DNA of 12,414 bases from Acidothermales bacterium. GTDB taxonomy: Bacteria; Actinomycetota; Actinomycetes; Streptosporangiales; WHST01. Position 1 is the first letter of the stretch. Each line of letters begins with the position of its first letter. The position numbers and the translations under genes were made by a program. The stretch covers positions 1 to 12,414 of the forward strand of contig JAFMQP010000071.1 in NCBI GenBank assembly GCA_017354575.1, in the 5' to 3' direction. The notes beneath the pieces were generated by a model. The model saw only the letters and a program-made list of their open reading frames with translations. It was not told the origin of the DNA and made no database searches. This document shows positions 6,383 through 12,414 of this stretch, in pieces.

Positions 6383-6647
6383 GCCGGTGTGCTAACCGGC
6401 CGCGGGGGCGGGAAACGCGGGTATCGCCTGACGGACGGCCAGGGGCGACCGTCCGGAGACGACCGCCCGCCAGGCGAGGATCGATGCGCCGCGGAGGTGT
6501 TCGGGGCATCCTCGGTGGGGAAGGAGGACGTTTCCGCACGTTAGCGAATGACCGCGCCGTTGGCCATATGGCAAAGCGGCGCATGAAGGGCATGCGCGAC
6601 ATTCCGCCGTAATCTTTTCGAGACCTTTGCCGTGGAGGGCCCGGGCG
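6383..6647. other. Intergenic region with a relatively AT-rich patch, no gene found
   Basis: This gap separates the glycosyltransferase stop from the start of the small ORF, both on the minus strand. It contains a GATC/CGCG-rich first half and a clearly less GC-rich second half (about 6536-6625), with the palindrome GCCATATGGC at 6563-6572. The patch may hold the promoter of the small minus-strand gene or a terminator for the glycosyltransferase. I could not fit convincing -10/-35 boxes or a stem with a T-run. Confidence 0.4.
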
Positions 6648-7565
6648 TCAGACGACGCGGCCGCGCCGGTGCAGCCGGCGCAGGACGGCGTCCGGGGTGA
6701 CCAGTCCGGACGCGATCGCCAGCGCGAGGTACGCGAGGGCCTGCCGGGGGTCACGGCGCACCGTTCGCCGCACCCACCGCAGCGTCTCCCGCCGGTCGCC
6801 GAGGGCGGCGTGGGCGAACGCGATCTGCCCGGCGACGCGCGCCTCGCCCGCACGGCTGCCGCGCAACTCCGGGTACCCGTCGAGCAGCCGGGCGAGGGCC
6901 GTCGCCGTCGCGCCCCAGTCGCGGCCGGACCCCGGTTCGTCGTTCCCACGGACGAGCGCGTGCACCTCGGGCACGTTCGCGACCGGGCTCTCCCGCGCGA
7001 CGCGCAGCAGCAGCTCGTAGTCGACGCCGAAGCCGCCGGGCGCGTCCTCGTCGACCATGCCGAGGTCGACGAGCCGCTGCCGCCGGAACAGGAACGACGA
7101 CGGGTGCAGCTCCGCGGGCGGGCCGCGCAGCAGCTCGTCCGTGCTCACCTCGGTGGCGTCGAGCCGGTGGTCGCAGGTGTGGCCGCCGGACTCGATCCGG
7201 ATGCCGCACGAAACCAGTGCCGCGTCGGGTACCTCGGCGAGCCGCCGCGCCTGGGCGGAGAGCTTGCCCGGCAGCCACGCGTCGTCGTCGCCGCAGAACG
7301 CCACGAGCTCGGTCTGGGTGAGGATGATGCCGGTGTTGCGCGCGCCGGCGAGGCCCGGCTTGCGGGTGTTCGAGCAGACGAGGACGGAGCGCCGCCCGTC
7401 CCGGCACAGCGAGAAGTCCGGCTCCGTCCCGTCGTACACGACGAGGCAGTGCACGTCGCCCGGGTAGTCCTGTGCGCGGATCGCGTCGACGGCGCGCTGC
7501 AGCAGCTCGGCCCGGCCCCGGGTGGGGACGATCGCAGTCACGGCCGGGCTCGCGGAGGTGGACAC
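6648..7565 (-). CDS. Family-2 glycosyltransferase (GT-A fold)
   Basis: The 305-aa product starts like a GT2 enzyme: VTAIVPTRGRAELLQRAVDA at 9-28 is the nucleotide-binding first strand and helix. KPGLAGARNTGI at 69-80 and FCGDDDAWLPGKL at 90-102 follow, with the DXD metal/nucleotide-sugar motif at 93-95. GGFGVDYELLLRVA at 177-190 is the usual acceptor-side motif. The C-terminal ~80 residues are helical. No signal peptide or membrane helix is seen, so it probably acts at the cytoplasmic side on a cell-surface glycan. GTG was chosen because AGGAG lies 8 bases upstream (plus-strand 7574-7578). The broken GDPD gene lies upstream on the same strand, 68 bases away. Sugar and acceptor cannot be inferred. 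Confidence 0.88.
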   Translation of the reverse strand: MSTSASPAVTAIVPTRGRAELLQRAVDAIRAQDYPGDVHCLVVYDGTEPDFSLCRDGRRSVLVCSNTRKPGLAGARNTGIILTQTELVAFCGDDDAWLPGKLSAQARRLAEVPDAALVSCGIRIESGGHTCDHRLDATEVSTDELLRGPPAELHPSSFLFRRQRLVDLGMVDEDAPGGFGVDYELLLRVARESPVANVPEVHALVRGNDEPGSGRDWGATATALARLLDGYPELRGSRAGEARVAGQIAFAHAALGDRRETLRWVRRTVRRDPRQALAYLALAIASGLVTPDAVLRRLHRRGRVV

Positions 7566-7633
7566 CTGGTGCGCTCCTGTTCCCCACCCGTCTTCACGGC
7601 CCCTGTGGCAGGGTGCCTACGAAGCGTGCCACA

Positions 7634-8396
7634 TCAGCTTGGCACGGCGCGGCCCAGCGCGGCGAGCGCGCCAGGCACGTCGTCGACGGTGACGGCGTCG
7701 ACGCCCATGTCCACGTACCGGACGACGTGGTCGGCCGTTGGCGCCCACACGCGGAGCTCGAGGCCGGCCGCACGCGCGATCCGCGGCGACGTCGGCGGGC
7801 CGGCGCCGGCTGGCGAGCTTCGGTTCTTCGTAGCTGACGGTGTGCGCCATGAGCACCTCGACGCCGAGCTGCGCGGCGGACGCGACCGCCAGGTCGAACG
7901 GGAACGTCATCCAGGTGATGTAGCCGAGTGGGATGCCCGGAACGCGGTCACGGACGAGCGTCAGCGTCGCCGGGTCGAACGACGTCACGAGCAGCGGCCG
8001 GTGGCCGAGCTCGCGTTCGAGTGCCGGGCAGAGCAACGCCCCCGGCGTCCGGTCGGCGGGGACGAGCGCGTGCTCGGCGCCCGGCTTGACCTCGATGTCG
8101 ATACCGACGGACGGCGGCAGCGCGTCGAGGATCACGTCGAGACCTGTGATGCCGAGGTCGCGCAGCGGTGCGGCGTCGTGCTCGACGACGACGGTGCCGT
8201 CCGACCAGGCCGGGTCGTGCAGGACGACGAGCTGGTCCGCGGACGTGCGGCGTACGTCGATCTCGACCCAGTCGACGTCCGCCTCGACGGCGGTCGCGAC
8301 GGACTCGACCGTGTTCTCGACGGGGCGTCCCTCGGCGTTCTTGCCGAAGCCGCGGTGCCCGATGGGCGCCGGCGGGTCGGTGAACACGCGATCCAT
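7634..8396 (-). pseudogene. Glycerophosphodiester phosphodiesterase, frame broken by one extra base
   Basis: GDPD enzymes hydrolyse glycerophosphodiesters to glycerol 3-phosphate and an alcohol. From the ATG at 8394-8396 the N-terminal part is intact: IGHRGFGKN at 12-20, ENTVES at 27-32, VEIDVRR at 44-50, HD at 60-61 and IDIEVKP at 99-105, which hold the catalytic and metal ligands. After PADVA (about residue 204) the frame turns into an Arg-rich nonsense tail stopping at 7617. One frame over, the family C-terminus continues: RIARAAGLELRVWAP, then VRYVDMGVDAVTVDDVPGAL, stopping at 7634. Removing one base near 7784 gives a normal 253-aa protein; the span of 763 bases is 254 codons plus one. 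It may be a real mutation or a sequencing error. The start lacks a clear Shine-Dalgarno. Confidence 0.85.
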
Positions 8397-8426
8397 CGGC
8401 GTCAGCCGAGCGGTCGGCGGATGGCC

Positions 8427-8440
8427 TACAGTGAGGCGGC
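8427..8440 (+). promoter_or_regulatory. Candidate -10 box for near-leaderless alpha-galactosidase transcript
   Basis: TACAGT at 8427-8432 fits the actinobacterial TANNNT -10 and ends 8 bases before the ATG. That spacing puts the transcript start almost on the start codon, as in leaderless mRNAs, which are frequent in actinobacteria. No good -35 is visible. GAGG at 8433-8436 is too close for an ordinary Shine-Dalgarno. The 44-base gap must also hold the divergent GDPD promoter. Confidence 0.4.
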
Positions 8441-10582
8441 ATGGCGCGGATCGACGTCGACCCCGGGCGGGGTCTGTTCCTGCTGTCCACGATGCGGACA
8501 AGCCACGTCGTCCGCGTGACGTCGACGCCGGAGGCGGAGGACGCGCTCGTCGGCACCTACACGGGCCCGCTCGTCGACCTCGACGCGGCCGCCGACATCG
8601 CCGCGCTCGACGTCCCCGACTGGCGTGGGTTCGAGTCCACGCTCGACGGGCGCGAGGAGTACCCCGTCGCCGGCGGCGTCAGGTTCGGTCAGCCGGCGCT
8701 CGCGGTCCGCCACCCCGACGGCGTGCGGTCGGTCGAGTGGCGGTTCGCCGGGCACCGCGTCACCGACGAGGCCGGCGGCCATACGCTCGAGCTCGACTTC
8801 GCCGACGCCGCGTACCCGCTGCGGGTGACGGTGGCGTACCGCGTCCACGACGGCGGTGACGTCGTGGAGAGGTGGGCGAACGTCACCAACGACGGTGACG
8901 GTGCGGCGATCGAGCTGCACCGGTTCGACTCCGGTGCGCTGCCGCTGCCGCGGCGGGACGCGTACCGGCTCAGCCACCTGTTCGGCCGCTGGGGCGCGGA
9001 GACGCAGCTTCAGCGGCTGCCCGACGTCGCCGTCGGCGAGACCGTGCTGACGAGCCGCAGGGGGACGACGAGCCACCAGGCGAACCCGTGGTTCGCGATC
9101 GACGACGGCACCGCGACGGAGACGCGCGGCGAGGTCGTCTCCGGCGCGCTGGCGTGGAGCGGGTCGTGGCGCATCGTCGTGCGGCGCACCGAGAACGGCA
9201 GGGCGCAGGTGCTCGCCGGCTTCGGCCACGAGGCGTTCGGGCCGTACCGGCTCGCGCCGGGGGAGACGCTGACGACGCCGGTGTTCGCGCACCTGTGGAC
9301 CGACGGCGGCTTCGGCGGCGCGAGCCGTGAATGGCATGCGTATGCGCGCAGCCATGTGCTGCCGCGTGCCGACGAGGTGCGTCCGGTGCTCTACAACTCT
9401 TGGGAGGCAACGGGTTTCGACCTCGACCAGCCGAGTCAGGAGCGGCTCGCCGAACGCGCGGCCGACCTCGGTGCCGAGCTGTTCGTCGTCGACGACGGGT
9501 GGTTCGGGAGCCGGACGAGCGACCACGCGGGTCTCGGCGACTGGCACGTCAACCGGGAGCGGTTCCCCGACGGGCTGGGCCCGCTCATCGAGCGCGTGCA
9601 CGAGCTCGGCATGGCCTTCGGCATCTGGGTCGAGCCCGAGATGGTCAACCCGGACAGCGAGCTGTACCGGGCGCACCCGGACTGGGTGTACCACTTCCAG
9701 AACCGCACCAGGCACGAGATGCGCAACCAGCTGGTGCTGAACCTCGCGCGCCGCGACGTCGCCGACTGGATCTACGAGCAGCTGCACCGGCTGCTGGCCG
9801 AGAACGACATCGCGTTCGTCAAGTGGGACATGAACCGGCCGTTCACCGAAGCGGGCTGGCCCGGCGACGCCGACAACCCGGACCGGCTGTGGCTCGACCA
9901 CGTGCACAACCTCTACCGGGTCTGGGACCGGCTGCGTACCGCGCACCCGGACGTGGCGATCGAGTCGTGCTCCGGCGGCGGCGCGCGGATCGACTTCGGC
10001 ATCCTCGCGCGCGCCGACCAGGTGTGGACGTCGGACAACACCGACGCGAGCGACCGGCTGGTGATCCAGCACGGGTTCAGCCAGCTCTACCCTGCGCGGG
10101 CGATGACGTGCTGGGTGACCGACGTGCCGAACTTCCTCACCACGCGGGACGTGTCGCTGCGCTACCGGTTCCACGCCGCGATGACCGGCGTCCTCGGCAT
10201 CGGCGGCGACCTGTCCCAGTGGGCGCCCACGGACCTCGCGCAGGCGCGGGAGCTCGTCGCCGAGTACAAGCGGATCCGTACCGTCGTGCAGCTCGGCACG
10301 CAGTACCGGCTGAGCGCACCGGGCACGGGGCTCACGGCCGTCCAGTACACGTCCGCCGACGGCGCGCACACCGTGCTGTTCGCGTTCCTCGAGGGCGGCC
10401 GGTTCGGCGAGCGCCCCGCGCCGGTGCGCCTCGCCGCGCTGGACGCCGCGGCGCGCTACCGGGTGAGCGGCGACGGTGTCGAGGAACGCGAGCTGTCCGG
10501 CGCCGCTCTGTTCGGCCACGGCCTGCCGCTGGACCTACGGGGCGACCACGCGAGCGTCCTCGTCCACGTCGAACGGGTCTGA
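8441..10582 (+). CDS. Alpha-galactosidase, glycoside hydrolase family 36
   Basis: The 713-aa enzyme removes terminal alpha-1,6-galactose from raffinose-type sugars or galactosides by a retaining mechanism. An N-terminal beta-sandwich (about 1-300) precedes the (beta/alpha)8 barrel. Signatures: YNSWEATGFD, VVDDGWFG, FGIWVEPEMVNPDS, the nucleophile in KWDMNRPFTE (Asp463), ESCSGGGARIDFG, and the acid/base in SDNTDASDRL (Asp532). A C-terminal beta domain closes the protein. Length is normal for bacterial GH36. No signal peptide is seen, so it is probably cytoplasmic and would need an uptake system that is not in the window. It is divergent from the GDPD gene and converges with the exporter gene, 16 bases from its stop. 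No sugar regulator is next to it. Substrate preference within the family is uncertain. Confidence 0.95.
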   Translation: MARIDVDPGRGLFLLSTMRTSHVVRVTSTPEAEDALVGTYTGPLVDLDAAADIAALDVPDWRGFESTLDGREEYPVAGGVRFGQPALAVRHPDGVRSVEWRFAGHRVTDEAGGHTLELDFADAAYPLRVTVAYRVHDGGDVVERWANVTNDGDGAAIELHRFDSGALPLPRRDAYRLSHLFGRWGAETQLQRLPDVAVGETVLTSRRGTTSHQANPWFAIDDGTATETRGEVVSGALAWSGSWRIVVRRTENGRAQVLAGFGHEAFGPYRLAPGETLTTPVFAHLWTDGGFGGASREWHAYARSHVLPRADEVRPVLYNSWEATGFDLDQPSQERLAERAADLGAELFVVDDGWFGSRTSDHAGLGDWHVNRERFPDGLGPLIERVHELGMAFGIWVEPEMVNPDSELYRAHPDWVYHFQNRTRHEMRNQLVLNLARRDVADWIYEQLHRLLAENDIAFVKWDMNRPFTEAGWPGDADNPDRLWLDHVHNLYRVWDRLRTAHPDVAIESCSGGGARIDFGILARADQVWTSDNTDASDRLVIQHGFSQLYPARAMTCWVTDVPNFLTTRDVSLRYRFHAAMTGVLGIGGDLSQWAPTDLAQARELVAEYKRIRTVVQLGTQYRLSAPGTGLTAVQYTSADGAHTVLFAFLEGGRFGERPAPVRLAALDAAARYRVSGDGVEERELSGAALFGHGLPLDLRGDHASVLVHVERV

Positions 10583-10598
10583 TCGGCGCCGGAACGGA

Positions 10599-11555
10599 TC
10601 ACTTCGAGGAGCGTGCCGGCTCGCGGGACTCGGGTGCGCTGGACGTGGCCGCCGCACCGGCGCGGTGGGGGAGCGCGGGCAGGCCGTGGGCGCGGCGGAC
10701 GGCCGTCCAGCCCACGGTCGCCGCGAGGGCGGCGGCTACGAGCGCGACGACCAGGGTCACGTTGCCGGCGCCGAGCATCTTGAGCGCCGACGCCACCAGC
10801 ACGACCACGAGCGCGCGCCGGATGACGCCGCCGGGCAGCCGGCTGGAGCCGAGCGCGCCGAGCAGTACGCCGGGGATCGAGCCGACGAGCACGGACGCCG
10901 TCACCGCGAACTGGAAGTCGCCGAACAGCACGTGCCCCAGCGCGGCCGCGACGACCAGTGGCACCGCCTGCACGAGGTCGGTGCCCACCAGCCGGTTCGC
11001 GCGCAGCGTCGGGTAGAGCAGCAACAGGGCGACGATGATGAGCGAACCCGAACCCACGGACGTCAGCCCGACGACCAGGCCGCCGACGGCGCCGATCGCC
11101 GCCGTCGGCACCGGGCGCACCACCACCCCCACCGGCCGGGCGTCCGGCGGAGCATCGCCGGAACGGCGCGACTCACGCAGTGACGTGTACGCCTTCGCCG
11201 CGATGCCCGCCGCGGCGACGAGCAGCGCGACGCCGAGGGCGATCTGCACTCCGCGCTGCACCTGCTCGCCGTGCCCGAACAGCTTGATGAGCAAGGCGCC
11301 CGCGAACGCCGCCGGCACCGAGCCGACGCACAGCCACTTCACCAGCCCGAGGTGGACGGTACGGCGCTTCAGGTGGACGAGGCCGCCGAACGGCTTCATG
11401 AACACCGACGCGACGAGGTCGCTCGACACCGCCGCGAGCGGCTGGACGCCGAAGAACAGCACGAGCATCGGCGTCATCAGCGCCCCGCCGCCCATGCCGG
11501 TGAGCCCGACGACGAGACCGACGAGGAAGCTTCCGGTCGTCATGGCCCAGCTCAT
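10599..11555 (-). CDS. TauE/SafE-family membrane transporter (probable sulfite/sulfonate exporter)
   Basis: The 318-aa protein is strongly hydrophobic with about eight membrane segments in two related halves. Each half carries the family glycine motif: GLTGMGGG at 17-24 and GLTSVGSG at 163-170. A charged loop (about 126-148) separates the halves, and the C-terminal ~30 residues are polar. TauE/SafE proteins move sulfite, sulfoacetate or other small anions across the membrane. The gene lies downstream of, and on the same strand as, the APS kinase, 89 bases away, which supports a sulfur-oxyanion substrate; that is inference. ATG at 11555 has no strong Shine-Dalgarno; a second ATG four codons in is an alternative. 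Confidence 0.88.
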   Translation of the reverse strand: MSWAMTTGSFLVGLVVGLTGMGGGALMTPMLVLFFGVQPLAAVSSDLVASVFMKPFGGLVHLKRRTVHLGLVKWLCVGSVPAAFAGALLIKLFGHGEQVQRGVQIALGVALLVAAAGIAAKAYTSLRESRRSGDAPPDARPVGVVVRPVPTAAIGAVGGLVVGLTSVGSGSLIIVALLLLYPTLRANRLVGTDLVQAVPLVVAAALGHVLFGDFQFAVTASVLVGSIPGVLLGALGSSRLPGGVIRRALVVVLVASALKMLGAGNVTLVVALVAAALAATVGWTAVRRAHGLPALPHRAGAAATSSAPESREPARSSK

Positions 11556-11558
11556 GCT

Positions 11559-11580
11559 TTACCGATTACCCTTGTTTACC
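11559..11580. repeat. Three TTACC repeats just upstream of the TauE gene
   Basis: TTACC occurs at 11559-11563, 11566-11570 and 11576-11580 on the plus strand, which is GGTAA three times on the coding strand, spaced 7 and 10 bases. The cluster ends 3 bases before the TauE start codon. It is AT-rich for this genome and could be part of a promoter, a regulator site or the ribosome-binding region. No known operator is matched. Confidence 0.35.
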
Positions 11581-11644
11581 CGATCACTCCAGTCGACTTG
11601 CCGACCCTAACGGATGACCTCCGAGAGCGGCCAGTGCCGGCGTG

Positions 11645-12414
11645 TCAGCCTGCGGCGGACAGCCAGCCGGCCTTGGTGAGGTGGGCGAGCACCTCGCGCA
11701 GCGCCTCCCGCACGGGCACCGTCCCGGTGTCGATCGTGAGCTCCGCGTCGGTCGGTTCCTCGTACGGGTCGCTGATGCCGGTGAACTCCGTGATCAGCCC
11801 CGCGCGCGCCTTCGCGTACAGGCCCTTGCGGTCGCGCGCCTCGCACGCCTCGAGCGACGCCGCCGCGTGCACGAGGACGAAGCCGCCGCCCGCCTCGGTG
11901 ACCATCCGGCGCACCTCGGCACGGGTCGCGGCGTACGGCGCGATCGGTGCGCAGATCGCCACGCCGCCGTGCCGGCAGGCCTCCGCGGCGACGTATCCGA
12001 TGCGCAGGATGTTGCGGTCGCGGTCCTCGCGGGAGAAGCCCAGGCCGGCGGACAGCATCCGCCGCACCACGTCGCCGTCGAGGAACGTCACCGTGCGGTC
12101 GGCGCGTTCGACGAGCGCGTCGCGGAGCGCGCGGGCGAGGGTCGACTTCCCCGACCCGGACAGGCCGGTGAAGAACACGGTAAGCCCGCGGCGGGCCAGT
12201 GGCGGCCGCACGTGCCGGAGCTCCGCCGCCACGGCCGGCGGCGTGAACCACTCCGGCAGCGGCTCGCCCGCGTCGAGCAGCTCCCGCACCGCCGCGTCGT
12301 CGAGCGGTGCGCGCAGGTCGACGGCGTCGCCCACGGGGCGCCAGGCGTCGGTGGCCGGGTCGTACCCGACCGGTCCCGGCGCCACGAGCGGCACCGCGGC
12401 GTCGCCGGGATCGC
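11645..12414 (-). CDS. cysC: APS kinase with N-terminal Sat-like segment (partial, runs off the window)
   Basis: The frame is open to the window edge. Numbered from an internal GTG at 12394, the APS-kinase domain spans about 70-249: Walker A GLSGSGKST at 77-85, FLDGDVVRRML at 104-114, GFSREDRDRNI at 119-129 and KGLYAKARAG at 190-199. It phosphorylates APS to PAPS. The CAPIAPYAATR stretch (148-158) resembles kinases fused to ATP sulfurylase rather than stand-alone CysC, which usually have ISPYR. Before the kinase, VGYDPATDAWRP and LLDAGEPLPEWFTPPAVAAEL (39-59) look like the end of a homomeric Sat. However, the expected SISGT-type motif before it is replaced by VDLRAPLDDAAV. The N-terminus lies outside the window, so 12394 is probably not the true start. 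TauE follows downstream. Confidence 0.88.
   Translation of the reverse strand, partial: DPGDAAVPLVAPGPVGYDPATDAWRPVGDAVDLRAPLDDAAVRELLDAGEPLPEWFTPPAVAAELRHVRPPLARRGLTVFFTGLSGSGKSTLARALRDALVERADRTVTFLDGDVVRRMLSAGLGFSREDRDRNILRIGYVAAEACRHGGVAICAPIAPYAATRAEVRRMVTEAGGGFVLVHAAASLEACEARDRKGLYAKARAGLITEFTGISDPYEEPTDAELTIDTGTVPVREALREVLAHLTKAGWLSAAG

Noticed and set aside
6568..6612. A 14-codon plus-strand ORF starting MAKRRMKG
   Set aside because: It is basic and superficially like tiny ribosomal proteins, but it has no Shine-Dalgarno, does not match the small actinobacterial ribosomal proteins I know, and is short enough to be chance.
8426..10519. A 697-codon open frame on the minus strand opposite the alpha-galactosidase gene
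   Set aside because: The product is low-complexity, rich in Arg, Val and Ala, with no recognisable domain. The plus strand encodes a complete GH36 enzyme with all catalytic motifs, so this is a composition artefact.
1..12414. CRISPR array, tRNA, rRNA, insertion sequence or attachment site
   Set aside because: I found no regularly spaced repeats, tRNA-like cloverleaf, transposase motifs or terminal inverted repeats when reading both strands.

Overview
The window is very GC-rich on both strands. It uses GTG and TTG starts beside ATG and nearly always has G or C in the third codon position. This points to a high-GC actinobacterium; I cannot name a genus. The pair rplY-pth is a core actinobacterial neighbourhood, so the window looks chromosomal. 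I see no phage, insertion sequence, tRNA, rRNA or CRISPR.

Left part (1-1910). The acidic tail of an unidentified upstream gene ends at 66. A PAP2-type membrane phosphatase (BcrC-like, 331-1014) follows, with a perfect inverted repeat just before its start that resembles a BlaI/MecI-type operator. It converges on a PadR-family regulator (1676-930). The two coding regions overlap tail to tail, and a 13-bp hairpin lies inside the end of the phosphatase gene.

Middle part (1910-6207). Five genes run on the plus strand: rplY (ribosomal protein L25/Ctc), pth (peptidyl-tRNA hydrolase), cysQ (PAP phosphatase), cysD and cysN (the two ATP-sulfurylase subunits). cysD starts with TTG, and cysN overlaps the cysD stop codon by one base. 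CysN has no fused APS-kinase domain. Together these genes activate sulfate to APS and remove PAP. The APS kinase needed to make PAPS is encoded at the far right on the other strand.

Right part (6208-12414). A 55-aa acidic ORF lies tail to tail with cysN. A family-2 glycosyltransferase and a glycerophosphodiester phosphodiesterase (GDPD) lie on the minus strand; the GDPD reading frame is broken by exactly one extra base near 7784. Divergent from them is a 713-aa GH36 alpha-galactosidase. Converging on it are a TauE/SafE-family exporter and, upstream of that, an APS kinase that runs off the window edge. Ahead of its kinase domain this protein carries what looks like the C-terminal end of a homomeric ATP sulfurylase (Sat), with the expected Sat motif changed.

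The best leads are this Sat-like/APS-kinase fusion next to TauE in a genome that also has CysDN and CysQ, the single-base GDPD frameshift, the convergent overlap with embedded hairpin at 880-1014, and the BlaI-like operator at 301-318. I see no clear evidence of a wholly new system.
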